Counted from the stretch's first letter, positions 24,609-37,959 are shown. The stretch: 64,000 nt of DNA from Leptasterias polaris (GCA_037783415.1 JAZGTN010000047.1:4526001-4590000); one strand, 5' to 3'. Notes: generated by a model not told the origin, from the sequence alone. Translations and numbers: made by a program.

Positions 24609-24951
24609 CAGGGCTCAAACTTTACACTGGACCACAGGCCCAAGGCCAGTAGTTTTAGTGTTGGACCTGTAAACTCATGAGTAATCAAGTCAGGCGGTCT
24701 TGTGTTTTTCAATTGAATAATAAAACCTCTCTGTGTAATATCTGAATCAAAAACAAGTCACGTTCAAACGTTGACTTTGAGTCTGATAAACACCTTTCAA
24801 TTCTATTGAGTAATGAAATATGTACCCATAAAGACAAATGAAATCAATCTTCTCTTATGCTGTATGTCATAGTGCTTGCTCCTGGGCCAGTAGATATTTT
24901 GAGCAACAAGCCCTGTGGTCTTGTGGATTGTTTCCCCCAAATCAAGCCCTG
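24609..24951. mobile_element. MITE, CAGGGCTCAAA family, 5-bp target duplication
   Basis: The left end CAGGGCTCAAACTTTACAC and the right end GTTTCCCCCAAATCAAGCCCTG have inverted CAGGGCTY termini. ATAAA flanks both sides. A second, degraded copy spans about 49345-49710 and a right-end piece lies at 43375-43445. Confidence 0.75.
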
Positions 24952-24956
24952 ATAAA

Positions 24957-26247
24957 CAGTTGGCCCCATCAGACATATGGAACTGACTACGAGTCTCCAC
25001 AACACCATGAAATTTTCATTACAGGACACTACTGTCCAATGGTCCATGCATGGATGAATATTACTCCCTGATTGAAGTAAAATAAAGCGATACCCATCCA
25101 TTATGCATGGGTATTATATTGCCATCAAATTCATCAACTTGGATATTCGAGGACTAGGCAGGAGGATAGAGCTCCTCGAATGCTTGTCGGTTCTTATTTC
25201 ATAATCAAGATATTTGTTCAAGCTAGCCCACATATGTCTCGCATGCTTTTTTTAAGTCGGCCAACCTGAATAAAATTCATGCAATAACTCTTCCAGTCCA
25301 ATTCTGCACCTTCAACGTTAGGACATACATTTCATTAATGCATGCGAGAAAGCCTCTGCTAGAGTCGAAACATCAGGCCATTAACTATTTTTTTGCATTC
25401 ATACCGTAGGTCCTTTTGGTTGTTGAGAGGTTTTCAACAACTAATTTGATTTTCTCATTTAGTTCATTTTAAAACCTCCGCAAATGCATATGAGTAGAAC
25501 TCAGTTCGTTGTCGCCATTTTCTCTTGCCTAGCATGCCATGGTACATGTTCAGCTGTTGGTAAAATACAATATTCTTTGCGCTCCTGTTCCACAAATAAA
25601 TGACAGAGAATACTCCTTTGTTGAAACCTACATGCAATTATGGGCTGAATTGTTTTTCAAATTTTAAGCTTTAGCCGAGACACTTGCACGTACTGCTTTA
25701 AAGTGTTCCTGTGTGTTGAAAGTGATTTGAGCGATAAACTTTCATGTTTGTTCAGGTTTCAAACGACACGGAGGGATGACCATGCCACTTGCGCATGAAC
25801 CTCTACCTTGGTCATGTTCCACCTACGTAATAACATTACGAATACCTATGTTTAGCGCACACAATAAAGAACCAGACTATTTTCCAGGCCAGCATTATTT
25901 CACTTACGCCCAGTTCATACTTCAAACAATGCAAAGCGACTTTCCTTCATCGCAATTTGACAACAGCGCATGTATACTTGATTGTTGGCAATCAAAATTC
26001 ACTTTGCATTCGCTTTCGGGTGTAGCATGAACTGGACCTTTTAATGTTTTGAATAGGAGAACACACTATTAGGCTACGTCTGTTTTGGACCCCATGGTCT
26101 TTGTTCCAGAGCCCACTTCAAATAACCCACATAAATCTATCAATGTTTTTTCGTATAGAGGCTTCTCTTATATCAAGGAAATTTACTATTAAAGGTTTCT
26201 TTTCCTACGGAAAAAAACTTTATGTTTATATATTGAAAATAATTTAC
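24957..26247. other. Intronic DNA without a gene
   Basis: No exon or complete repeat recognised. It lies just 3' of the candidate 26.3-kb first exon on the minus strand. Confidence 0.4.
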
Positions 26248-26310
26248 CTTACGGATGCTTCCCACATCAAAGTCAAAATCCTCTTCAGCAACAAGCGGTG
26301 AGGTACTCAT
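26248..26310 (-). CDS. ANK: Candidate alternative first coding exon of ankyrin (MSTSPLVAEED...)
   Basis: The minus strand carries an ATG in a good context (AGA before, A at -3) with an in-frame TGA four codons upstream. Then come 21 codons reading MSTSPLVAEEDFDFDV followed by GSIRK, ending AAG|GTAAAT, a usable donor in phase 0. The acidic N-terminus looks like real coding sequence. The phase fits the ankyrin leader exon at 1894, so the product would be this 21-residue head followed by KENADGAPP. A TATA-like GATATATTAG (26361-26370, minus) lies about 50 bases upstream of the ATG. Alternative first exons coding short unique heads are well known for vertebrate ankyrins. The plus strand has an S/T-rich open frame over the same bases that I take to be a shadow. 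It could instead be a first exon of an unrelated nested gene. Confidence 0.45.
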
Positions 26311-26830
26311 TCTGTCTCCTCAATCAACCAAATCCAAGGCCAGTAATAATCAACAGTCCACTAATATATCCACGCTGAACACCTTTGCTGATAACATCCA
26401 CACAAAAAAACACAATACATCCACAGAGAATGAAACAAAACGAACGAGTCAACAGCTTGAATCCTCATCACCATCCCATCGTAACTTCCCAGTGATATGT
26501 TGACCAACCTCCCGTTGGAACCTAAGTCATCCACAACAGCTAAAAATCCACTAGAATCAGCTGAATATCCACATGCATCCACAACAGCAAAACCAACCCC
26601 AGACTTGTCTGGGTATACATTCATCCAGTGATGGTGGAGGAGGAGAAAATGCTGGCCGGCAGTTATTGATGAGGCTCACGCATCAGACACGTGCACATGA
26701 GCTTGAGTGCCAGAGAGAGGAGAGAGGCATAGACCCTACATGCAGTAGGCCTCAGTGCAGCCACTCCCACTTCTACACAACGACATTAAACACACACACT
26801 AGCCAATACTCACACAGTTACTAGCCATAC
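26311..26830 (-). promoter_or_regulatory. Possible 5' UTR/promoter of the 26.3-kb exon
   Basis: Minus strand: a TATA-like GATATATTAG at 26361-26370 and repeated TGTGGAT motifs. The plus strand shows S/T-rich open frames (26255-26503 and about 26503-26631) produced by repeated TCCACA runs; I treat them as low-complexity shadows. Confidence 0.25.
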
Positions 26831-28684
26831 ATGTATAATTACTCGTACCCATAGTGTTTTATGTATCTTGGTGTTTTTTTTCCCCTCTATTCACAAAACC
26901 TGACTGTGTTGAGCGGCTACTATGTACATGTAAGGCTTCACAGGTGTGCAAAGCCCATCGTTGTCACCGGACAACTCCAACAAGAACCAATTGTTAGCAC
27001 GATATAAGCCCTACCAAATGTTAACCATCATGTCAACATTATTCCTAGGTGAGGGTTTTTTTTATTTTTTATTCTGCTCGAGCATGGACCCCCTTATCTG
27101 GCTGCAAGCACTTCATGCATATTCATGAGAGGTTGCTGATGTCGAATCTCATTAAATTCACAGTCAAGAACAAGTGGAACGAAACATAGTGAGGGGCCTT
27201 TCATCAGAATGCAATAAAATATGACATGCTGGTACATTTTCTCAAATGCAGACAATATTCCTCATAAAACTGAAAATACAGTCAATTTGTCAAATCCTCA
27301 TTTTAAAGTTATGCCATCTGAACAATTATATTTCTTTGTAATTTTTCTTGTAACTAGGTTTTCCTTTATCGTGGTCTGAAATAACTTTATTTCAAAGGGA
27401 AATTTTAAAAATGTAGCTCAAAATAACAAACCTTGAAAGTGGCATTGACTTAAATTAGGTCAAAGTGAGTCCTTTAAAGTAATGGCACATTGTGCATTAT
27501 AAAACCATACGCAAATATAAACATACGATATGTTTTTCGCTTCAAGAGCATCAACTGTCTAAATCAGGTCCTACATTGAACATGCTTTTATTTTTAACTA
27601 AACTTATTATCAAAACATATAACAATACGTTTTGTATGAGGGGTATGTACAATTGTCCTTCGCAGAAACCTCTTGGAAAAAATGCTATAGAAATAAACAA
27701 GGTCAACATACAAGTACATGTATGTACTGAATGTACATGTACCTGTACATATGCATATTGTGAACATCATTATGTCAAGTGTATTTAAGTAAAAAGGCAT
27801 GTGCATATATGCAAATTTATGCAAACATATGCTAATTCAAAACCTCTTTTTTAACTTTATACAATTTAGAAACAGCTTTATGTATCGTACCATTTTAAAT
27901 TCTAATGTTACATACAAGTACTGATTCTCTAAATGTCACAATTTTATGAACAAGTTCATAACCCTACAATATGCAAATTTATGCAAGAATATGATATTTA
28001 GATATTTTAGTGGGTACAGCTGAAAGAAGAAACTCCATGACACTATCAATTATCTATGCACTGTATGTAGATTTAAAATTTATGTTACTAGGCCATATCC
28101 CTTAAATAGGTAAATGTATGCAAGCATTATGCTAATTGGATGCATGTTAACTCAACACCCACTCTTGCCTGAAGTACTGATACAAACAAACTATAGGATT
28201 TTTTGTATGCTCTATTTGATGCAATGATAAGCAGAATTTATGCTTGCTATCACAGACACAGAATCAATATTTATTCAACCCTAATCCCAACCATCTGAAT
28301 CAAATTCATTTCCCGGTGGCATTGTTAAAAGCACCTCCAAACACATTGCTCTTTGACCAGTGGCGGTTTGGATACGTGTCCAAACTCCTCGGCCTCAATT
28401 TCTACGAATTACGTCTGAGTTTATGATAAACTGCAACAAAAATAAAGGATTTAAATTTGTTTTACAGCTTTATAAATCAAGCGAATTATGCATTTCAAAT
28501 GTAAAGCCTCTGTACAAACAATGCAGGGCAATATCAAATAATTAGGGCAAACCCTTTCTTCCTCTTTTATTTCTTTTCTTCAAATTTTTAATTAATGCCA
28601 ACACTTTTCCAGAAAGCTTTAAAATCCCATGGAATTGGAAATGTTCTCTTTCCGACCCAACCCATATTTCAAACAATTTGCCAG
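26831..28684. other. Intronic DNA without a gene
   Basis: AT-rich, with an ACATGTAC/GTACATGT cluster at 27714-27760 and repeated ATGCAAATTTATGCAA motifs (27810-28140). No exon supported. Confidence 0.4.
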
Positions 28685-28860
28685 TCCTGGAATTACATGG
28701 AGGACATGGAGGTCACGAAGGCCATGGCCTGTGTTGTCCTGTTCTCGGCCTTGATGCCCCTTCAAAAAATTCACATTAGACTTATAGATTTTCCAATGGA
28801 AGTCCCCTTTGCAAAATGAAAATGGCCTTGCCCTCTCAAAGATGAAATCCCAGGCCTGAA
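28685..28860. repeat. GGCCTGGAATT-family repeat, near-complete copy
   Basis: It begins TCCTGGAATTACATGGAGG and ends AAATCCCAGGCCTGA, inverted ends about 175 bp apart, with a body GGCCTTGATGCCCCTTCAAA and CTTGCCCTCTCAAAGATG. Other copies or parts: about 1096-1204, 12895-13118, 32653-32808, 40025-40165, 41885-42045, 49195-49350, 53740-53850, 56555-56720, 62570-62635. It is the most frequent repeat in the window. Confidence 0.7.
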
Positions 28861-29089
28861 TTGCAAAGGACACTTAAAGTGTTGATACAGTGAGTTCATG
28901 GAGAAATTGAAAATATGACCAAGTTTCACTTCTTTCTCCCTCGAAACACACACAATAAAATGTGCACAATATTGAATAAAAATAAAAAAAATCTTTTAAA
29001 CTCTTTTTTGTAACTTTCTAAATTTGAAATTACAATATTATTTGTAACAACAAATATTGTTTACATTCTATCGTTAATGCTATATTACA

Positions 29090-29415
29090 TAGACCATGTA
29101 ACCTTTGTTTACAAGAGTGACCTTGTACATTCCAGGGCCTTTCTGGCAGGCAAGATACTACACTGACCATGGTGGAAATTTTACATAAAGTGTAACATAA
29201 TTTGCACATAAATTCAAGAGTTACAAAAATAACAGCTGAACAAGTTTTGAGATATTTATTTATTTATTATTTTTTTCATATCAAAAGTTGGTAAAAATCA
29301 TAAAATATTATATTTCATGTGTTCTTCCATTTATATGCTGTGTAATTGTGCCTGCATGGAATCCGGGCTTTGCGGCTCTTTTGTAAACATGTGATGTCAT
29401 AGGTCACATGGTCTA
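29090..29415. mobile_element. MITE, second copy of the TAGACSATGTGACC family
   Basis: The left end TAGACCATGTAACCTTTGTTTAC and the right end GTAAACATGTGATGTCATAGG then TCACATGGTCTA are near-complementary. The ends match those of 2582-2794, but the interior differs, about 325 bp against 213 bp. Confidence 0.65.
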
Positions 29416-29623
29416 TAGTCCACTGGGAAGCACAAAAGGTAGAGGTGTTAAATAAATTTGCCAGATTAACATTCCTATATTAGACTCTCTTTGATGAAAA
29501 TGAATATGAATATTGATTAAATCATAAATGAATGAATTATTCCAATATTAAAATCCAGGCCTCGTTTATTACGCTGCAAATGTGTGATTATTGCTTAGCA
29601 GTCAGCATGTGATATGACAAATG

Positions 29624-29813
29624 CAGAGCTGCCAACATTTGCATCTTGCAATCTGGGAGATTTTGTCCCACAATAAGAGAAACATTTAGAAATACATTCA
29701 ACATAATCAGGGAAAACAGTTTTCATAGATTTTCTAATTTGCTCATCAGAACATGGAAAATTTGTTTATTTTCAGGGAACTTTTTGCAAAATCAGGGAGA
29801 GTTGGCAGCTCTG
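29624..29813. mobile_element. MITE, CAGAGCTGCCAAC family
   Basis: A 190-bp copy with intact CAGAGCTGCCAAC and GTTGGCAGCTCTG ends. The flanks CAAATG and TAAATG differ at one base, consistent with a 6-bp target duplication. Confidence 0.85.
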
Positions 29814-30282
29814 TAAATGTACCAGTACTTTTTGTCAAGACTCCTTTTAAAAAAAATTATTTATTTTTTATTACACTACACACTGGAAAATACGTACTGT
29901 TTTTTAGTTTTTTTGTTTTTCTTTCTTTTCCCCCCATAGTTTTTTTGTTTTTGTTTCCCCCCCCCTCAAATCCCAAAATGCTGATGGGATACATTTTATA
30001 TATTTGAAACTTTTCAAGCTCATTTTGGGGGGGGGGGGTAAATATTTTAGACGACCAAAGTTTTCTTTTGTGAAATGAAGAAATTATTCTGCCACACCCC
30101 AGCACAGTTGAGCAGCTGTTCCGGATATCACAAGTATTATTTCTTCCTCCGCTTCTGTTTGACAGGTCATGTGACATTCTACTTCTATAATGAGATTCCC
30201 CCTAAGGATGACACTAACAGAGTTGGTTTCATGTACACGTATTTGGCCAATTGCACACAATACATCAAAATACAGACAAGTT

Positions 30283-30530
30283 ACAGAAGGGCTTTGAAGG
30301 CAGGGTAAACTTTTGGTAATTGTAAAAAACAAGTATCCTCACTTGGTGTATCCCAATTTTTGCATACACTAAGAACCCTGTGAAAGTTTAAGCTTAATTG
30401 GTCATTGAAGTTGTGAGAAAATAATGAAAGAAAAAACACCCATGTTGCATAGAATTGTGTGCTTTCAGATGCCTCAGATCAGATTCAAATTTTGGGAGTG
30501 AAAATTACATGTTACAACTGCATATTGGTA
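30283..30530. mobile_element. Kolobok-like MITE fragment (GCAGGGTAAACTTTTGG)
   Basis: It starts AAGGCAGGGTAAACTTTTGG and matches the left two thirds of the full copy at 44666-44991 (ACTTGGTGTATCC, CATAGAATTGTGTG). The right end is missing. Confidence 0.6.
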
Positions 30531-31237
30531 AACAGAAAGTTTTTGTGACAAGTGCTAACACACTCAAGGAAAAAACAAGTGCTAACAAACAAAAGACAAA
30601 TGTTTATCGTTAATTAAATTCTAAGCTAATAGTAGATTTTAATTTTGTCCTTTCGCTGAGGTTGCTAGGCACTGCTACACAGTTGTTTGAAAAATGTATG
30701 GAGGGAATGCAAGTTTTCAATTATTTGTGTTGCTGTGGAGATAAGTGCTTTAAAAATGCTACACCACACAAGTATATCACACAGATATGACAAAGTAAAA
30801 AAAAAATGAAATCATAACAGTCTAATTAGATTCTTCAGTTTTGCATTTTCAGTTTCATTGAGGTAGCTAAACACTGCTTTGCAGTGTCTCAGGGAAACTA
30901 AAGAAACAAAATATAAATCTTCATAATTTGTAAATGTACTGAATGTAATTATTCTCGTAATCAATTCAGGCAGGAGAGGATTGGACTATTGTTATGGCTG
31001 GTGATTTTGAAATGCATGACAAATTTCTATTCAACAAAAAGAATTGCTCGCTAAATTGTCCACTGAGGAGTGCAGCTGTTTGTTAGCGGAGAATGTTGAT
31101 TTGGCATAATGTGTAGGAATATAAACAACTCCAAGTGGGATCATGGCCCAATGTTAATGGATGTTTGTTGTCTCGGTCCATGGCTTTTTTAATAATGATG
31201 AGAGCATACAGTTTATAATGTGACTGCATTCTGACCA
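30531..31237. other. Intronic DNA without a gene
   Basis: Two related segments (about 30600-30720 and 30820-30890) share a TTTCGCTGAGGTTGCTAGGCACTGC-like core (TTTCATTGAGGTAGCTAAACACTGC), a diverged duplication. Nothing coding. Confidence 0.4.
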
Positions 31238-31481
31238 GAACCCAATTTCACATCGCTGTTTACTATAAGCAATGAATTGGGGCTTACAGAGGAAGGGATT
31301 TCCCCGATTACACAGGTTGGCAAGGAATTTTGCTTGTGTGCCTGCGTACTCCACGTTACCAAGGCATTCTTCGCTTACACAGCAAGCGCAGAAACTCAGC
31401 GCTTGCCCTGAAAGCGAAGAATGATAATCACAAGCGCAGAACTCGGCGGTAAAAAGTAAGCAGAGCCATGAAATTGGGCCC
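31238..31481. mobile_element. MITE, GGGCCCAATTTCAT...GCTCTGCTTA family
   Basis: The left end reads GAACCCAATTTCACATCGCTG and the right end AAGCAGAGCCATGAAATTGGG then CCC. The interior repeats CGCTTACACAGCAAGCGCAGAA. A fuller-ended copy is at 55096-55354. Confidence 0.65.
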
Positions 31482-34400
31482 TGTTTGTGCTGTTTGATAA
31501 AACCACTAGGTACGAGACTTAGACTTCAATCCAACGTATAATAAAAGGCTTTCAAAAAATATTCATTGTCGATCTACAAGAGTTCTTTCTTTCAAGGTAA
31601 CGTAAATGAACCAACAGAATGCTGTAAACATCTTTATCAAGTTTCCCGGGCATGCCCTCTCTCTGTAGCAATCAATGTGTAGAGGGCGCATGCAGTAACT
31701 GGATGAAAATTCATAATTCCAATAACAGCCACAGCTGTTTTGATCATGACCAAACAGCGCCTATAATGCCATCATGTTTTTAAGGCCATAATGTTTTGTG
31801 ACTTATGGGCTTAAATCTCAAGTCTGTCCGAGAAGTCTTCAATAATCCTGATGGATTCTCTATGATTAAAATGATGTCCATTTGTATAATCACACATTTG
31901 TAATTGGACAAGTATTGACAGATGGAAGAGACTACCGGTTCAAGTACATAGTATAGAGCAACAGGGTCATTGACTGGATGGACAGAGGTCAGATAGATGT
32001 AGATGAACTTGATCGAGCCCTCAATGTCCATATTGGTCTAATTTCCTGACTACAATGAAACAAGTTATGGTTTGTGACTTTTCCCCTTCAAGGTGTATGG
32101 AGTTTTTATTCTTACAAGAGTCTAAAAACCTTGTCACAACAGGGCACTTTTACATTAATATCTGCCTTAAATTTTTATGGTCATTAATTTTTGGAGTAAT
32201 TACCAAAGGTATACCCTACCTTTAACACATCAATTAAGCAATATTTGTTTATATGAAAAGTATGATGGGCACAGTAGCTAGTTTATTTCTCTACATTTGT
32301 AGACAGTGTGCAATCAATTCCCATATCATAACCAAAATATATAAAGGAGTAAAAAAAAAACTATGTAAACCTTGCAAATGAATCAATAAAGGATCTTCCA
32401 AAGTCCGTGCCGACCATGGGTAAACAAACAACACAAGCTATTGACTGTCTGCTGATGAAAAACTAACAACGAGTAATGAATAGTTTGAAGCAACACCCCC
32501 CCCCCCCCCCCCCAACCCCCCAATGATCATATCGAGACATTCAATTCCCATACCAATTAAATTTCTCTCTGTTATTATTGTGATAAATAGCAGGCACAAC
32601 CCTGCTGGTGGTCATAAACTAAATTGTTTGGAAGGCAATCTTTAAAAAAAATAACAGGTCTGGAATTTCATATTTGAGAGGGCAAGGCGATATCCGGTTT
32701 GCAAAGAGCACTTCCAGTGGAAAATATTGAACTTTTGAAGGGCACCAAGGCCATGACCAGGGGCAACAGAGACAATGGCCTCCGTGTAATTTCAGGTCTG
32801 AAATTAGCAAAATTGTCATTCCACAGCAAAACAGATTGTTCATAAAGGATTTCAAGCTTTGCATGGTGGAGATACATTATATCATCAATTCATATTTCAA
32901 TTATTGAAGAGCAAACTTAATGCATTATAAAAGTTCCGCAAAAATATTCTGATATCTTTAAAATATCTGTGAAAATTTACAAACAAGTCCCCACTTTTCA
33001 ACTATCTCCAATTCAAAATAAATTGATTTAAGAGTCAATTTTAAATCAAACAAAAACAAACAAATTAACAGCACAGTCAGAAAAATACAGAATTCTTCTT
33101 CCCATTCAGTTCAAGAAATTCTCTCCCATTCTCCCACAAAAAATGAAATAAGGAGTTACAGGGAAGAAAACATTAAAACTAATCCATTTTATACTCATTC
33201 TTTTAGTTGCCTAGCAACCGGGAATCTCATTATAATATTCACTGGCGACCCTCATACAGTAGCATTGTACATGCCCATACATATGTACTAATGCGTGAAA
33301 CCCATTCCTTGTGTGTGCTGTACATGTATGTACATGTACTTGTAATTGTCTAGACTATCACTATAGTACTACATTGAATATTACAGTAGTGAATCGTGAG
33401 GCACAGTTGGGTGAATTTTTAACTTGGGAGCGCCACAGTTCTGCGTCTGTAAGACGTATCGTAAGAGATCCCATATGATAGAGTGGCCGATAACATTTGA
33501 ATGATCGTGACAAGTTGACATTTTGTTTCTGTTGGAAGGAAAACACCGGAAATTGCACCCACGGAAAAGTCTATGATGTTTTGATCTACAAGTACTTAAG
33601 CATGTACATTTATTATTACAAAATATTGCTTGCTGACGCAATATTAATAAAGTGCATCTACAAAACAAATATTCTAAACCTTTATGGCAGTGTTGAACAG
33701 CCCAAAACATGAAAAAATCTAAACTGAGTAAATATAAAACAACCCATGTAATTGAACTAGTTTTTAATTAATTAACTTTATAATTGATGTCTGAAAGCAT
33801 GCCAGTGGACTGAAATTTTGCACGTCTGATTTTTTTCCCGGATGAAATTTTTTACTATCTTGCTTAGCACGTAACGTAACAGCAATTAGAAATTCTGCTT
33901 TTACCTCAAGATATTTTGGATATTTCCACTGGTTTAATTTATTTTCTTTCTTGAAAGTAGTTGTTTGAATGAACATTTCCCGAACTAAAGTATATATCTT
34001 CAAGTACACTAAATATTCAAAAATGAACCGTCAAGAGACAATTTAAACCCACAAACCAAGATTACAAAATGCTTCACAAAGACTAATTACCCTAGTTTAA
34101 TCTCAAATGCATCAGATGCTAGGTCAGATTTCTGGCCAATTTGACTGTCAGCAAATTTAGGTTAAAATCTTAACACAGCTATTTTCATAGATTTTAGAAA
34201 GTTATAAGCTTTCTTTTAGTGTATTGCAAATAAATTATTGTTGGGATCCCAACGTTATCGGGATCCCAACGTTATCTGATGTCCATCAGCCATACATATG
34301 CATGTTACATGTATTTTGTGCATTGAAGAACGTTTTATTTGTTTTGGGGTGAAAGTCACCGACAAATAAGTCTGTAATTGGAATCCAGATCTAAGGAGGT

Positions 34401-37400
34401 ACCTTTTGATAACCCTTTGAGCAGACTCCAAGGAGCTTTTTGGAATGGCATTCTCAGTGTTAAAGAAGTACATCACAGAGCATGATTTATTTTATTTTTT
34501 GAAAAATATCTTCTTCTTTTTTAACAGCCAGACCTTCATGATTCAGACAAAAGTCTAAAATATCTCATCCCTGACATTTTTTTATTTAGAAACAGCATCA
34601 TCCGTCTAAATTAATTGAGAGGAAAAAATTATTTCTGAAAATTATTCACAAAAATTACTTGTTTTTGTGAAAAATCGGGCCATTTTCCACTAATCAATAA
34701 CAACCTACGATTATCTTTTTCAGAGTATAGTATCAGCACGAAAAATCGACCGGGAATTGGGCCCCTATTTTCCCCTTGCATGTAATTAGTCACACGGTAG
34801 CATCTCTGCAAATGTCAAAGCTTGTGCATTGAGCAAATATTCAGTCTACATGAGATTCAATCGGGCATTGCAATCCACACATACTGTACAACTCAACACA
34901 TCCAACGCACACACCCACCCCATTGAATATTCCAAACTGACTTCTGCTCGCTTCTCATTAGCATGGACCTGACCTGACAAGAGAGGGCGGTAGACAGCAT
35001 TTCTAACTCACCAGGGAGTGCCTTATTTTTAGAATCGCTGCATGTGGAAGTAATATTGGACAAACGAGTGAAAGGTTATCAGTGAAATATCTGCTACATA
35101 TTTGGGTTACATTTCGAACAGCTGCTAAGTGGTGAAACATGCTAATAGCGAGCTTGATTCGTTTACCCATAAATGACTCAAATGTGTGTTCACCTTACTT
35201 AGTTTTCTAATAGTGCTCCAGAAAAGTACCACCAAAAATGATGTCAAAAACAAAATTCAAACATTTACTAATTGTATATCTCATTTCTCAAAGAAACATT
35301 TAAACCAAAATATTTCAAGTGAAGTTTTCTACCATGACCATCTTTATAACATGTAGGCCTACATGTATGTGCAGATTTATTAGTTTACTCTTATCAATGT
35401 TGTGCACACCCTTCTTTTAAAGTTATTATACAGGATTGGTAAGAATACAAAACATCGTCCAATTTCAGTCTGAAAGCTGACTGATTATGAAGTTAATACT
35501 AGAACTATTTTTGTCTGTGAATTATTTCCCTCTAAAATGAAATTATATTCAAGAAAACTGTATCTGAAATCCTAAAACAAACAAAAACAGAGCAGTTGAT
35601 TTCGGTTGTTACAGCCCAATTAAAGTAACATTGGTTAGGGTAAAAATATAAATGTTCACAGATTCACACATAACTTACATGGTATAAAGATGGTCATGAT
35701 GGGAAACTCCCTTTGAAATATTTTTGCTTTAAATGCTATAGTTTTTGAGAAATGAGTAAAACAATTAGTTTTGATCTCAATAAGTCAAAAACTCGATGTT
35801 TTAAAACAGTGAAAACACTTAAGGTTTTTCCCCACTTTTTTCTGGTGATTGCAATGACCGATTGAGCTTAAACTTTCACAGGTTTATTGTTTCATGTATA
35901 TGTTGGGATACACCAAGTGAGGATACTGGTCTTTGACATTTACCAAAAGTATAAACTCCCTTTGAGGACAATGTGTTTACATACTGAAGCTTGTTCATGG
36001 TTTTTCACTATTTTCTCTTGACTCACACAACTGATTAAGCCCAAATTTTCACAGGTTTGTTATTTCATGTACATGGTTGATCACACAAAACATTAACAAT
36101 ATTGCTATTTTGTCAGCTCTTCCAGTCTTGTATAATATGTTTTAAGTAGACTGTTCTAGCAGTAATCCATATCAAACAAAGGTATTCATTTGTAATTCAG
36201 AATGATTTCCTACCTAGGGTATGAAAGAACAGCGAAGACAGAAAACTGCCTCACAGCAACAACCCCTGAGGAAAGAAATCTTACATCCGCTTTGGCAATC
36301 TCCAACTGTCATTCTTGTTGAAAAGAAATTCTCTATTGCTCAGAGAAGTAGTTGACAGTTTTGTGAAAAACTCTTCAGTTCCAATGGGAATATTATTCTC
36401 TGACGCAGTCTCCTCAAAGCCAGAGGAATTACTTGGGGGGGAAGCACGGTACTGAATTTTGAAAAGCTATCTTTTTTGCTGCAATTTTTTTCCCTTTGTC
36501 ATTTGATGTCAGTTTTTTTAAATTTATTATAATTAGTTTTTTTATCGAATGCTAATTTTGTTGTGCTTGTCAGTGGATGTTTTTGTTTATATTATTTTAA
36601 CAATTTTGTTATTTAGGTTGGTTTTTCTTAAGACAGGGAGTTGCAGAAGTCATCCCCACAAAACCAATTCTCAAAGAAGGTTCAAAGAACCAAAAACAAT
36701 AAGTTGAAAAGAAAAACGAAGTAGTTCAATCAAGTTTATCCTTGAATATGTACATCAACAAAAATATTCTATAATGAGGCTGGCAGTGAAAATGGTCTGG
36801 TTACATTTTTACAAATACTTTTCACTACGATTCATACACAGGAAACCCAACAAGGTTTGACCTATCATTCTGAGCAGTGGAATTTTAAGGAGACACTTTA
36901 AGTAAGTGCCTTAAGAGGCCCTTCAAAATTCAAAGAAAAACATTCAAGCTGTTCGTTACATCTCAATTATGTTTAAAGATGCTATCCCTTTGCATTTTTC
37001 CTGGACCGGCTCGGTGCATCAAAACCCAAACCTGACCTTTGACATCAATGTGGCTAAAAATAGTATACCCCAACCATAACTAAAGAAAAACGTAAACAGG
37101 GCTAGTAATTAGGCTGTGTAATCAAAGATATGGTTTAACAATGAAGCTAATTTCTTGGGCGAGTCTAAAGGAATATTGTTCAGAGACAACAAAATGAGAG
37201 AGCACCTTTAAGGGATGAGTTCTTGGTAAAGGAAATGCTTCTTTCAATTATTAACATAACCTCATTAGCATAAACAAGTATACATCATGTACACATAGTG
37301 TGAATGATACATGTATGTTAGTATTTATAACAACCAGTTCCAACAAATTTAAAGTGGCTAAATGGAAATGTCTGGTTACGTAACTGCGTGCAATCAAAGT

Positions 37401-37959
37401 GTACATTTAAAGATGACATACAAACTACCGCACTATGACACTAAACATTGTGAATCTAGACTAATAACCCCAATATGAAGGTACGCATTAATTCCATGAA
37501 GCCTCATTATCAATAAAAATGAGATCAGATTTATTTCATAATAGAACAATTACAGTCCCCTCTCAAATATCCTTGCCTTAGCGCCTTGCCATCCTGACAA
37601 TACACCGAGAAGATCAGGGTCATATTTCAGTTGGCATTATCTAACATGACGCTGGAACGGGAGGAGAATAATGGAAGCAACACTGCCGCCTGCCGCATAG
37701 CCACGGACTTATTGTCATTTGCTATGCTTCAGCATGGCATGATAATGAATGAAGTGTCAAGGTGGGTATGAATGACCTATATGCATAATTTATTTCTGAT
37801 TACAGAATATCAGGCCAGCACTCTGTGGAATTGCTTTGCATAATGACAGTAGAAGGAGCATTTCCAAAACAATAATGCAGGGTTTTTCTTCTTGTTCTGC
37901 TCATACACAAAAACAAGTCTTGTCATAGGTATTACATTTGCATCAGGGGATAAAGAGTA
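31482..37959. other. Intronic DNA without a gene, with repeats
   Basis: It contains a Kolobok-like right end (about 32150-32221, followed by TTAA), a reversed GGCCTGGAATT copy (32653-32808), a 17-bp direct tandem GGGATCCCAACGTTATC at 34243-34276, and the compound element 35417-36145. No exon is supported. Confidence 0.5.
35417..36145. mobile_element. GGATTGGTAAG-family MITE with a nested Kolobok-like piece
   Basis: TTAA stands at both outer edges (35417-35420, 36142-36145). The outer ends TTATTATACAGGATTGG and CCAGTCTTGTATAATA are inverted repeats. Inside, 35640-35960 ends in ACCAAAAGTATAAACTCCC, a reversed end of the 44666 family, explaining why this copy is about 730 bp rather than 390. 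Confidence 0.6.

Noticed and set aside
26255..26631. Plus-strand S/T/N-rich open frames (MLPTSKSKSSSATS... and a second after a shift) as a gene
   Set aside because: They come from repeated TCCACA-type low complexity, lie antisense to a better minus-strand exon with start, stop and donor signals, and need a frameshift to join.
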